From Isoptericola sp044389085 (GTDB taxonomy: Bacteria; Actinomycetota; Actinomycetes; Actinomycetales; Cellulomonadaceae), in the NCBI RefSeq assembly GCF_044389085.1, contig NZ_JBIRXP010000002.1:310001-374000 (forward strand): DNA of 64,000 bases. The letters run 5' to 3'. The translations under genes were made by a program, and so were the position numbers. The notes under the pieces are model-generated. The model saw nothing but the letters and a program-made list of their open reading frames with translations. It was not told where the DNA came from and ran no database searches. This document shows, piece by piece, positions 16,591 through 23,745 of the stretch. The first letter of the stretch is position 1; every line of letters begins with the position of its first letter.

Positions 16591-18150
16591 GTGACCTCCC
16601 CGCAGAACCCCGCCTCCGCCGTGCCCGCCGTCGACCCCACGCTCGACTCGGGGATCGACTCAGCGGCCACGGACGACCTCCCGGAGCAGATGCGCGTGCG
16701 CCGGGAGAAGCGCGACCGGCTGCTGGAGCAGGGCGTGGAGCCCTACCCGGTCGGCCTGCCGATCAGCCACTCGATCGCCGAGGTGCGCGCGGGCTACGAG
16801 CACCTCGAGGCGGGGCAGGAGACGGACGACGTCGTCGGCGTCGCCGGCCGCGTCGTGTTCCTGCGCAACACGGGCAAGCTGTGCTTCGTCACGCTGCAGG
16901 ACGGGGAGGGGCGGCGCCTGCAGGCGATGCTCAGCCTCAAGGAGGTCGGCGAGGAGTCGCTGGCGTCGTTCAAGTCCGACGTCGACCTGGGCGACCACCT
17001 GTTCGTCCACGGCCGGGTGGGCTCCTCGCGGCGCGGTGAGCTGAGCGTGTTCGCCGACACCTGGGCGCTCGCGGCCAAGGCCCTGCGCCCCCTGCCGGTG
17101 CTGCACAAGGACCTGTCGGAGGAGGCGCGGGTCCGCCAGCGGTACGTCGACCTCATCGCGCGGCCCGCGGCCCGCGAGATGGTCCGCACCCGTGCCGGCG
17201 TCGTGCGCTCGATGCGCGACAACTTCCACGGCCGCGGCTTCCTCGAGATCGAGACGCCGATGCTGCAGACGATCGCGTCGGGGGCCTCGGCGCGGCCGTT
17301 CCAGACGCACATGAACGCGTACGACATCGACCTTTTCCTGCGCATCGCCCCGGAGCTCTTCCTCAAGCGTGCCGTGGTGGGTGGCGTGGAGAAGGTTTTC
17401 GAGATCAACCGCAACTTCCGCAACGAGGGCGCGGACTCCACGCACTCTCCCGAGTTTGCGATGCTCGAGGCGTACGAGGCGTACGGCGACTACAACACCA
17501 TCGGGGCCCTCACCCAGGATCTCGTGCAGAAGGCCGCGCTCGACGTTCTCGGGACCACGACGGTGACCCTTCCGGACGGCGAGGAGTACGACCTCGGCGG
17601 TGAATGGGCGCAGATCACGATGTACGGCTCGCTCTCGGAGGCGGTCGGTGAGGAGATCACGCCCGAGACGACCGTCGAGCACCTTTCCGCGCTCGCCGAG
17701 AAGGCGGAGATCTCGGTCGACCCGAAGAAGGTGAACCACGGCAAGCTCGTCGAGGAGCTGTGGGAGCACCACGTGGGTGACGGCCTGCACGCGCCGACCT
17801 TCGTGCGCGACTTCCCGGTCGAGACCTCGCCCCTGGTCCGCGCGCACCGCACCACGCCCGGGGTCGTGGAGAAGTGGGACCTGTACGTGCGCGGTTTCGA
17901 GCTGGCGACGGGATACTCGGAGCTCGTCGACCCCGTCGTGCAGCGGCAGCGCTTCGAGGACCAGGCGCGCCTCGCGGCCGCCGGCGACGACGAGGCCATG
18001 GCGCTCGACGAGGACTTCCTCACCGCGATGGAGCACGCGATGCCCCCGGCGGGAGGCATGGGGATGGGCGTCGACCGGCTCCTCATGGCGCTCACCGGCC
18101 TCGGGATCCGCGAGACCATCCTTTTCCCGCTCGTCAAGCCGACGGTCTGA
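16591..18150 (+). CDS. lysS: Lysyl-tRNA synthetase, class II
   Basis: Has an N-terminal OB-fold anticodon-binding domain (about residues 65-165) and a class II catalytic core. Motif 2 is KVFEINRNFRNEGADSTHSPEF and motif 3 is GMGMGVDRLLMALTG. Its 519 aa is standard. From about 17330 to the 3' end, codons with T in the third position (TTT, CTT, GTT, GAT) become clearly more frequent than in the first half, a local compositional shift that continues into the next two genes. The pantothenate/NAD genes followed by lysS and lsr2 are a familiar actinobacterial order, although a coaX gene is absent here. Confidence 0.96.
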   Translation: MTSPQNPASAVPAVDPTLDSGIDSAATDDLPEQMRVRREKRDRLLEQGVEPYPVGLPISHSIAEVRAGYEHLEAGQETDDVVGVAGRVVFLRNTGKLCFVTLQDGEGRRLQAMLSLKEVGEESLASFKSDVDLGDHLFVHGRVGSSRRGELSVFADTWALAAKALRPLPVLHKDLSEEARVRQRYVDLIARPAAREMVRTRAGVVRSMRDNFHGRGFLEIETPMLQTIASGASARPFQTHMNAYDIDLFLRIAPELFLKRAVVGGVEKVFEINRNFRNEGADSTHSPEFAMLEAYEAYGDYNTIGALTQDLVQKAALDVLGTTTVTLPDGEEYDLGGEWAQITMYGSLSEAVGEEITPETTVEHLSALAEKAEISVDPKKVNHGKLVEELWEHHVGDGLHAPTFVRDFPVETSPLVRAHRTTPGVVEKWDLYVRGFELATGYSELVDPVVQRQRFEDQARLAAAGDDEAMALDEDFLTAMEHAMPPAGGMGMGVDRLLMALTGLGIRETILFPLVKPTV

Positions 18151-18164
18151 ACGGAAGTCAACTC

Positions 18165-18335
18165 ATGGACACCTTTATCGCGATCATGACCGGGCTCGCC
18201 CCGTCCGTCGGCGTGGGCCTGCTGTTCTGGCTGGCGATGCGCAAGATCCTCCACGCCGACCGGAACGAACGCCTTGCGCTCGAGCGGATGGACGCCGAAG
18301 AGGCGGCCGCGGCGGCGGAGTCGGAATCCCGGTGA
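18165..18335 (+). CDS. Small single-span membrane protein
   Basis: A 56-aa protein: MDTFIAIMTGLAPS, then a hydrophobic span at about residues 9-27 (VGVGLLFWLAMRKIL), then a charged helix rich in Arg, Glu and Ala. Similar tiny proteins lie between lysS and lsr2 in related Micrococcales, but I do not know a function. ATG 18165 is preceded by GGAAG at a reasonable distance. Positive charges flank the span on its C-terminal side, consistent with N-out/C-in topology. Confidence 0.7.
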   Translation: MDTFIAIMTGLAPSVGVGLLFWLAMRKILHADRNERLALERMDAEEAAAAAESESR

Positions 18336-18368
18336 ACTCTTTCTGCTGATTCCGTTGCGCGATTCGAA

Positions 18369-18398
18369 TTGACATTCGGTCGACGCCGGGGGCATTCT
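18369..18398 (+). promoter_or_regulatory. Promoter of lsr2 (TTGACA-N18-CATTCT)
   Basis: A consensus -35 TTGACA at 18369-18374 and a -10 CATTCT at 18393-18398 lie in a distinctly AT-rich stretch (about 18340-18435) ahead of lsr2. Lsr2 prefers AT-rich DNA, so autoregulation here is plausible but inferred. Confidence 0.65.
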
Positions 18399-18435
18399 CA
18401 CTTCTGTCCGCATATCGTGACCGAGGGGAATCCAC

Positions 18436-18771
18436 GTGGTCCAGAAGCAGCAGATCGTCCTGATCGACGATATCGACGGGGGCGACGCTGACGAGACCGT
18501 CACGTTCGCGCTCGACGGGGTCTCTTACGAGATCGACCTCACGGCCAAGCACGCGGCCGAGCTCCGGGACGCGTTCGCCACCTGGATCGGTCATGGTCGC
18601 AAGACCACGACGCGGCTCGGCGGCGGCACGCGGAGCGCCGCGCGCCGGACCAGCACCGACCGTGCGCAGCTCGCCAAGATCCGCGAGTGGGCCCGCGACA
18701 ACGGCCACAAGGTCAGCGACCGCGGCCGCATCCCCAGCTCCGTCCTCGAGGCCTACGAGGCCGCGCACTGA
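18436..18771 (+). CDS. lsr2: Nucleoid-associated silencer Lsr2
   Basis: A 111-aa H-NS-like bridging protein that silences AT-rich DNA. The N-terminal dimerisation half begins VQKQQIVLIDDIDG and contains DGVSYEIDL; the C-terminal DNA-binding domain carries the AT-hook-like RGR in SDRGRIPSSVLEAYEAAH. GTG 18436 is preceded by GAGGGGAA. It is expressed from its own strong-looking promoter in AT-rich DNA and is followed by a perfect 17-bp hairpin terminator. In many relatives clpC follows; here a lactonase gene does. Confidence 0.96.
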   Translation: MVQKQQIVLIDDIDGGDADETVTFALDGVSYEIDLTAKHAAELRDAFATWIGHGRKTTTRLGGGTRSAARRTSTDRAQLAKIREWARDNGHKVSDRGRIPSSVLEAYEAAH

Positions 18772-18789
18772 CGACGGCGTGAGCCTCCT

Positions 18790-18826
18790 GCACGACCCCC
18801 GACCGGACTCCGGTCGGGGGTCGTGC
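18790..18826 (+). terminator. Terminator of lsr2
   Basis: Perfect 17-bp arms (18790-18806 / 18810-18826) with a 3-nt ACT loop, 19 nt after the lsr2 stop. Confidence 0.85.
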
Positions 18827-18854
18827 GCGTTCCGGGCCGCGCCGGGCGCGGTCA

Positions 18855-18866
18855 TAGGCTGAGTCC
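18855..18866 (+). promoter_or_regulatory. Putative -10 for leaderless lactonase gene
   Basis: TAGGCT at 18855-18860 ends 6 nt before ATG 18867. Confidence 0.5.
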
Positions 18867-19970
18867 ATGACGGAACGGGACACGCGGACGCAGCTCTGGG
18901 TCGGCACCTACCCGCAGCCCGGCGGCGCGCCGGGCAGCGGCGAGAGCATCTGGCGGGTCGCCCTGGGGCCGGACGGCGCGGTGGAGTCGGCGGTGCCGGC
19001 CGTGGCCGCGACGTCGCCCTCGTTCCTGGCGCTGCACCCGAGCGGGAGCACGCTCTACGCCGTGGGGGAGACGCCCGCCGGCACCGTCACCGCGTTCCGG
19101 GTGGAGGCACCGCGCGACGGCGCCGCCGCGGGCCCGGGCGACGTGCGGCTCGCGCCGTCCGGCTCGCTCGCGTCCGGGGGTGACGACCCGTGCCACGTGC
19201 TGGCCCTCGAGGACACCGTGTGGCTCGCCAACTACGGCGACGGCGTCGCCGCCTGCGTCGACGTCGACCCGGCGACCGGTGACCTCGTCGCCGAGGGCGT
19301 GGTCGCGCACCCGGGCGTGGGGAGCGGTCCCGTCGTCGAGCGGCAGGCCGGCCCGCACGCCCACTTCCTGGCCCAGGTCGGCGACGACGTGCTGGTCTGC
19401 GACCTCGGCGCCGACGTCGTCCGGCGGTACCCCGCGGCGGGCGCCGAGCCCGGTGCCGCGGCCGACGTGGCCGCCGTCCTGCCGCCCGGGACCGGCCCCC
19501 GCCACCTCGTCGCGCTCCCGGACGGGTCGCTCGTCGTGGTCGGTGAGCTCGACGCCCGGGCGCACGTGCTGGTGCGGGACGGCGCGGGCTGGGCGCCGGC
19601 GGCGGCGGTGCCCGTCTCCCCGTCGGCGCAGGCGGGTCGTGACTTCCCGGCGCACGTCACGCTGAGCGCTGACGGCGCACGCCTGCACGTCGGGCTCCGG
19701 GGCGCCGACGTGCTCGCGGTGCTCGCGGTGGGGTCCGACGGCGCGGCGCCGGTCCTGGAGCACCTCGGCGACGTCCCGCTCGGCGACGGGGCCTGGCCGC
19801 GCCACCACGCCGTGCTGACGGGCGGAGCCGACGACGCCGAGCGCGTCGTCGTCGCGCTGCAGGGCCGCAGCGAGCTCGCGACGGTGCGCCTCGACCCGGC
19901 GACGGGCGCGGGCGAGGTGGTCGCGCGCCACGCGCTGCCGACGCCTCCCGCCTGCGTGCTGGAGTCCTGA
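18867..19970 (+). CDS. Lactonase-family beta-propeller protein (6-phosphogluconolactonase-like)
   Basis: A 367-aa protein with the seven-bladed propeller pattern of the YbhE/Pgl lactonase family: WVGTYPQPG at the start, SPSFLALHPSGSTLYAVGE in the first blades, the conserved PHAHFLAQVG segment and GPRHLVALPDGSLV. The E. coli member hydrolyses 6-phosphogluconolactone; the substrate here is unproven. The stop overlaps the mshA start (TGATG), so this enzyme and the first mycothiol enzyme share a transcript. Confidence 0.85.
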   Translation: MTERDTRTQLWVGTYPQPGGAPGSGESIWRVALGPDGAVESAVPAVAATSPSFLALHPSGSTLYAVGETPAGTVTAFRVEAPRDGAAAGPGDVRLAPSGSLASGGDDPCHVLALEDTVWLANYGDGVAACVDVDPATGDLVAEGVVAHPGVGSGPVVERQAGPHAHFLAQVGDDVLVCDLGADVVRRYPAAGAEPGAAADVAAVLPPGTGPRHLVALPDGSLVVVGELDARAHVLVRDGAGWAPAAAVPVSPSAQAGRDFPAHVTLSADGARLHVGLRGADVLAVLAVGSDGAAPVLEHLGDVPLGDGAWPRHHAVLTGGADDAERVVVALQGRSELATVRLDPATGAGEVVARHALPTPPACVLES

Positions 19971-21319
19971 TGACCACCTCCGGCGACGGCGCACGCCCCG
20001 GGCCGCGGGTGGCGATGCTGTCGGTGCACACGTCGCCCCTCGACCAGCCCGGGACCGGTGACGCGGGCGGCATGAACGTCTACGTCATGGAGCTGGCCCG
20101 CGCGCTGGCCCGCCGGGGCGCGGAGGTCGAGATCTTCACGCGGGCGACGGCGTCCGCGCAGCCGCGATGCGTCGACGTCGAGCCGGGGATCCGCGTGGTG
20201 CACGTGTCCGCCGGCCCGTACGAGGGCCTGGACAAGAACGACCTGCCGGGGCAGCTCTGCGCGTTCACCGCCGGGGTGCTGCGCGCGGAGGCGCACCGCC
20301 CGCCGCACTGGTACGACGTCGTGCACAGCCACTACTGGCTGTCGGGGCAGGTCGGGTGGCTGGCCGCCGAGCGGTGGGACGTCCCGCTCGTGCACACCAT
20401 GCACACGATGGCGCGGGTGAAGAACGCGGCGCTCGCCCCCGGGGACACGCCGGAGCCCGTGGGCCGGGTCGTGGGGGAGGAGCAGGTGGTCGAGGCCTCC
20501 GACGGGCTCGTCGCCTCGACCCGCGAGGAGGCCCGCGACCTCGAGCAGGAGTACCGGGCCGACCCGGACCGGGTGCACGTCGTCGCGCCCGGCGTCGACC
20601 TCGACGTCTTCCGCCCGCTCGAGCCCGCTCCCGGGCAGGACACCGACGCCGCCCGGCGCGCCCTGCGCGAGCGGCTCGGCCTGCCCACCGACCGGAAGAT
20701 CGTGCTGTTCGCCGGGCGCGTCCAGCTCCTCAAGGGCCCGGACGTCCTGGTCCGCGCCCTCGGCGTGCTGGCCGACCACGCCAGCTCCGCCGCCGCCGGC
20801 GAGCCCGAGGCGTGGTGCGACGGCGGCGGGTCGCGCGTGCCGACGCTCGTCGTCCTGGGCGGGGCGAGCGGTCGGGCGACCGCGGTGCGCGAGCTCGAGG
20901 CGCTGGCCCACCAGGTGGGCGTCACCGACCACCTGGACGTGCGCCCGCCGGTGCCCCGCGAGGAGCTGGTCGACTACCTGCGTGCGGCGGACGTCGTGGC
21001 GGTGCCGTCGCACAACGAGTCGTTCGGGCTGGTGGCCGCCGAGGCGCAGGCCGCGGGCACGCCGGTGGTCGCCGCCGCGGTGGGCGGCCTGCAGACCGTC
21101 GTCGTGGACGGCACCTCCGGCGTCCTCGTGCCCGACCACAGCCCGTGGACCTGGGCGCGCGAGCTCGGCGACCTGCTCGCCGACGACGACCGCCGCGCCC
21201 GCCTGGCCGCCGGGGCGCGTCGCGCCAGCGAGCGGTTCAGCTGGGACCGCGCCGCCGCCGCCATGCTCGACGTGTACGCCCAGGCGGCGAAGGTGCACCG
21301 CGCCCGCTCGCCGAGGTAG
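19970..21319 (+). CDS. mshA: D-inositol-3-phosphate glycosyltransferase MshA
   Basis: First committed step of mycothiol synthesis: GlcNAc transfer from UDP-GlcNAc to 1D-myo-inositol 3-phosphate. The GT-B/GT4 fold is evident: N-terminal SVHTSPLDQPGTGDAGGMNV is diagnostic for MshA, FAGRVQLLKGPDVL begins the C-terminal nucleotide-binding half, and ESFGLVAAEAQAAGTPVV is the EX7E site. Its 449 aa is normal. The mshA-...-gpmA-phoU-senX3-regX3 order is conserved with mycobacteria. The last codons (S-P-R-stop) are formed by the first GAGGTAGT repeat unit, which provides the TAG stop at 21317-21319. Confidence 0.96.
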   Translation: MTTSGDGARPGPRVAMLSVHTSPLDQPGTGDAGGMNVYVMELARALARRGAEVEIFTRATASAQPRCVDVEPGIRVVHVSAGPYEGLDKNDLPGQLCAFTAGVLRAEAHRPPHWYDVVHSHYWLSGQVGWLAAERWDVPLVHTMHTMARVKNAALAPGDTPEPVGRVVGEEQVVEASDGLVASTREEARDLEQEYRADPDRVHVVAPGVDLDVFRPLEPAPGQDTDAARRALRERLGLPTDRKIVLFAGRVQLLKGPDVLVRALGVLADHASSAAAGEPEAWCDGGGSRVPTLVVLGGASGRATAVRELEALAHQVGVTDHLDVRPPVPREELVDYLRAADVVAVPSHNESFGLVAAEAQAAGTPVVAAAVGGLQTVVVDGTSGVLVPDHSPWTWARELGDLLADDDRRARLAAGARRASERFSWDRAAAAMLDVYAQAAKVHRARSPR

Positions 21320-21430
21320 TGCGAGACCCCGCGAGGTAGTTCAGCACCCGGCGAGGTAGTTCAGCACCCGCCGAGGTAGTGCGAAACCCCGCGAGGTAGT
21401 TCGAGACTCGGCGAGGTAGTTCGGGCCCCA
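21311..21430 (+). repeat. Six tandem 20-bp GAGGTAGT units after mshA
   Basis: Units start at 21311, 21331, 21351, 21371, 21391 and 21411, each (C/G)CGAGGTAGT followed by a variable 10-mer; units 2 and 3 are identical. A degenerate seventh (CGAGATGGT) follows. All units run in the direct orientation with no mirrored arm, unlike the nadB, regX3 and rlmB copies, so this array cannot form the long hairpin. Unit 1 encodes the mshA stop. Confidence 0.9.
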
Positions 21431-21494
21431 CGAGATGGTCCGGCGACCCGCGGGGGCCGGGAATGGATCGCCCGGGCGAGGGATTGCACGTGGC

Positions 21495-21935
21495 ATGCCG
21501 ATCACCGGAGAGTACGTCCCCAGCCCGTCCGCCCACGCCGCGAAGCAGGTCGAGCAGTACGAGAGCTCGGGCGGGACGAAGGGCACCACGATGCGCGGCA
21601 TGCCCGTCGTCATCCTCACCACGGTGGGGGCCAGGAGCGGCAAGCTGCGCAAGACGCCGCTGATGCGCGTGGAGCACGACGGCGCGTACGCGGTCGTCGC
21701 GTCGCTGGGCGGTGCCCCGAAGCACCCGGTCTGGTACTACAACGTGCTGGCGAACCCGCGCGTGGAGCTGCAGGACGGCCCCGAGAAGCACGAGTACGTC
21801 GCGCGCGAGGTCACCGGGGACGAGAAGGCGCTGTGGTGGGAGCGGTCCGTGGCCGCGTACCCGGACTACGCCGACTACCAGCGCAAGACGGACCGCGAGA
21901 TCCCCGTCTTCGTGCTGGAGCGCGCGGACTCCTGA
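21495..21935 (+). CDS. Deazaflavin (F420)-dependent oxidoreductase, Ddn family
   Basis: A 146-aa split-barrel protein of the nitroreductase/deazaflavin-dependent family. The segment VVILTTVGARSGKLRKTPLMRVEHDGAYAVVAS (region about residues 35-67) and KHPVWYYNVLANPRVELQ are the family signature for F420H2 binding. Members reduce quinones or nitroimidazoles; the substrate is not predictable. ATG 21495 gives the usual N-terminus. It fits the F420-associated metallopeptidase family seen at the left end of the window, although no F420 synthesis gene is present here. Confidence 0.88.
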   Translation: MPITGEYVPSPSAHAAKQVEQYESSGGTKGTTMRGMPVVILTTVGARSGKLRKTPLMRVEHDGAYAVVASLGGAPKHPVWYYNVLANPRVELQDGPEKHEYVAREVTGDEKALWWERSVAAYPDYADYQRKTDREIPVFVLERADS

Positions 21936-22013
21936 CCGGCCTCACGGTCCGGCCTCACGGTCCGGCCTCACGGTCCGGCCTCCAGATCCGGCCTCCAGAT
22001 CCGGCCTCCAGAT
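21936..22013 (+). repeat. 13-bp tandem repeats, 3 + 3 units
   Basis: Three copies of CCGGCCTCACGGT are followed directly by three copies of CCGGCCTCCAGAT, exactly contiguous, in the 146-bp spacer before gpmA. The second block looks like a mutated unit that was re-amplified. No hairpin of note. Confidence 0.9.
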
Positions 22014-22069
22014 CCGGACGGTGCGAGTCCGGGATCCGGCCCGCGGTGCGGCCCCCGCGGGGGAGAAGG

Positions 22070-22081
22070 CAGGATGGACCC
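22070..22081 (+). promoter_or_regulatory. Putative -10/leader of gpmA
   Basis: CAGGAT at 22070-22075 ends 6 nt before ATG 22082, but AGGATGG could also act as an SD, so leaderless status is uncertain. Confidence 0.35.
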
Positions 22082-22822
22082 ATGACCTACACCCTCGTGC
22101 TGCTCCGCCATGGCGAGAGCGAGTGGAACGCGAAGAACCTCTTCACCGGCTGGGTGGACGTGCCGCTCTCGGAGAAGGGCACCGCGGAGGCGAAGCGCGG
22201 CGGCGAGCTGCTCAAGGAGTCCGGCGTCACCCCCGACGTCGTGCACACGTCGCTGCTGCGCCGCGCCATCAACACGGCGAACCTGGCGCTCGACGCCGCC
22301 GACCGCCACTGGATCCCGGTCAAGCGCAACTGGCGTCTCAACGAGCGCCACTACGGCGACCTGCAGGGCAAGGACAAGAAGCAGGTGCGCGACCAGTACG
22401 GCGAGGAGCAGTTCATGCTCTGGCGCCGCTCGTACGACGTGCCGCCGCCCGAGATCGAGCTGGGCTCGGAGTTCTCGCAGGACTCCGACGTGCGTTACGC
22501 CGGCGAGCCGATCCCGCGCGCCGAGGCCCTCAAGCAGGTGCTCGACCGGGCCCTGCCGTACTGGGACGGCGAGATCGTGCCGGACCTCCAGGCCGGCAAG
22601 ACCGTCCTCGTCGCGGCCCACGGCAACTCGCTGCGCGCCATCGTCAAGCACCTCGACGGCGTCGACGACCAGACCATCGCCGGGCTGAACATCCCGACCG
22701 GCATCCCGCTGGTGTACGAGCTCGACGAGGAGACGCTGAAGCCCACCAACCCGGGCGGCACGTACCTCGACCCCGAGGCCGCGAAGGACGCCATCGCCGC
22801 GGTCGCGAACCAGGGCAAGTGA
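22082..22822 (+). CDS. gpmA: Phosphoglycerate mutase, 2,3-bisphosphoglycerate-dependent
   Basis: Glycolytic interconversion of 3- and 2-phosphoglycerate. The phospho-histidine motif LLRHGESEWN is at about residues 6-15, FTGWVDVPLSEKG follows, and the second catalytic His is in AAHGNSLRA. Its 246 aa is the size of the dimeric/tetrameric dPGM. A strong hairpin follows the stop and separates it from convergent phoU. The position before phoU/senX3-regX3 is conserved in actinobacteria. Confidence 0.96.
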   Translation: MTYTLVLLRHGESEWNAKNLFTGWVDVPLSEKGTAEAKRGGELLKESGVTPDVVHTSLLRRAINTANLALDAADRHWIPVKRNWRLNERHYGDLQGKDKKQVRDQYGEEQFMLWRRSYDVPPPEIELGSEFSQDSDVRYAGEPIPRAEALKQVLDRALPYWDGEIVPDLQAGKTVLVAAHGNSLRAIVKHLDGVDDQTIAGLNIPTGIPLVYELDEETLKPTNPGGTYLDPEAAKDAIAAVANQGK

Positions 22823-22838
22823 CGCCCGTCCGCTGACG

Positions 22839-22880
22839 ACGACGAACCCCCGGTCCCGCAAGGGGCCGGGGGTTCGTCGT
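22839..22880. terminator. Bidirectional terminator between gpmA and phoU
   Basis: 15-bp perfect outer arms (22839-22853 / 22866-22880) with four further G-rich pairs inside and a GCAA loop, placed between convergent stops. Confidence 0.85.
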
Positions 22881-22907
22881 TCCCGCGGGCGCGGTCGTCG
22901 CGGCGGG

Positions 22908-23573
22908 TCAGGCGTCGGTGCGCGCGTGCTCGTCGTCGAAGTTGCCGGTGACGAGGAAGGTGATGCGGCGGGCGACGGAGACGCCGTGGTCGCCGAACCG
23001 CTCGTAGTAGCGGCCGAGCAGCGTGACGTCGACGGTCTGCTGGGTCGTGCCGGGCCACTCGGGGTCGAGCGTCGCGGCGAACGTGTCCTGGTGCAGGGCG
23101 TCGAGGAGGTCGTCGTCCTGCTGCACCTCGGCGGCGAGGGCGACGTCGCGCGTGGCGAGGAGCGCCGTCGTGCGCTGGGCGACGTGCACCGCCGCGCCGT
23201 GCATCTTGACGAACGTCTCGCGCGCCGGCGCGGGGACGGCCTCCGCCGGGTACCGGCCACGGGCGATCTCGGCGACGTGCCGGGCGAGGTCGCCCATGCG
23301 CTCGAGCGAGGCGCTGATGCGCAGCGCCGAGATGACGACCCGCAGGTCGGTGGCGACGGGGGCCTGCTGCGCGAGCAGGTGCACGCAGCGCTCGTCGAGC
23401 TCGCTCTCGAGCCGGTCGATCGCGTGGTCGGAGGCGATCACCTCCTGCGCCAGCTGGTGGTCGGCCTCGAGCAGGGCGTCGCCCGCACGTCGGATGGCGG
23501 ACTCGACGAGCCGGCTCATCTCGATGAGGTCGTCACCGACCTGGCGCAGCTCGGCCTCGAAGATCTCTCGCAT
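22908..23573 (-). CDS. phoU: Phosphate-signalling regulator PhoU
   Basis: A 221-aa all-helical protein with two three-helix repeats: MREIFEAELRQVGDDLIEM..., then SDHAIDRLESELDERC with the metal-binding ExxxD-type pattern, and the second repeat near MGDLARHVAEIARG and RYYERFGDHGVSVARRI. PhoU links the Pst transporter to the SenX3 kinase and represses the regulon when phosphate is ample. It is divergent from senX3-regX3, and the shared 172-bp spacer contains two PHO-box half sites, consistent with autoregulation. Confidence 0.95.
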   Translation of the reverse strand: MREIFEAELRQVGDDLIEMSRLVESAIRRAGDALLEADHQLAQEVIASDHAIDRLESELDERCVHLLAQQAPVATDLRVVISALRISASLERMGDLARHVAEIARGRYPAEAVPAPARETFVKMHGAAVHVAQRTTALLATRDVALAAEVQQDDDLLDALHQDTFAATLDPEWPGTTQQTVDVTLLGRYYERFGDHGVSVARRITFLVTGNFDDEHARTDA

Positions 23574-23644
23574 CGCTGTCCTCTCGGGTCAAATGTGGTC
23601 TGCTGCCAGCCTGACACGGCACGTGGACGGTCCGGGGGCGCCCA

Positions 23645-23673
23645 GGTGAACTCCGGGCGGGTCGCAGGTGAAC
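23645..23673. promoter_or_regulatory. PHO box between phoU and senX3
   Basis: GGTGAAC occurs at 23645-23651 and 23667-23673, 22 bp apart (two 11-bp turns). On the minus strand these read GTTCACC, the actinobacterial PhoP/RegX3 half-site, with a degenerate middle unit. The orientation points toward phoU. Confidence 0.6.
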
Positions 23674-23733
23674 AGTGGGCGACGGCTCGCTGAGCAGTTC
23701 CGCTCCGCGACGGATTCCCGGGGCGTCGCGACC

Positions 23734-23745
23734 TACGCTGGCCCC
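23734..23745 (+). promoter_or_regulatory. Putative -10 for leaderless senX3
   Basis: TACGCT at 23734-23739 ends 6 nt before GTG 23746. Confidence 0.5.

Noticed and set aside
13593..16670. 1025-codon open frame on the minus strand across nadB and nadC
   Set aside because: No domain or composition of a real protein; the + strand genes panD, nadB and nadC have full family motifs.
21311..21430. Possible CRISPR array
   Set aside because: Period is 20 bp with only about 10 conserved bases and 10-bp variable parts; no cas genes; repeats extend into mshA coding sequence.
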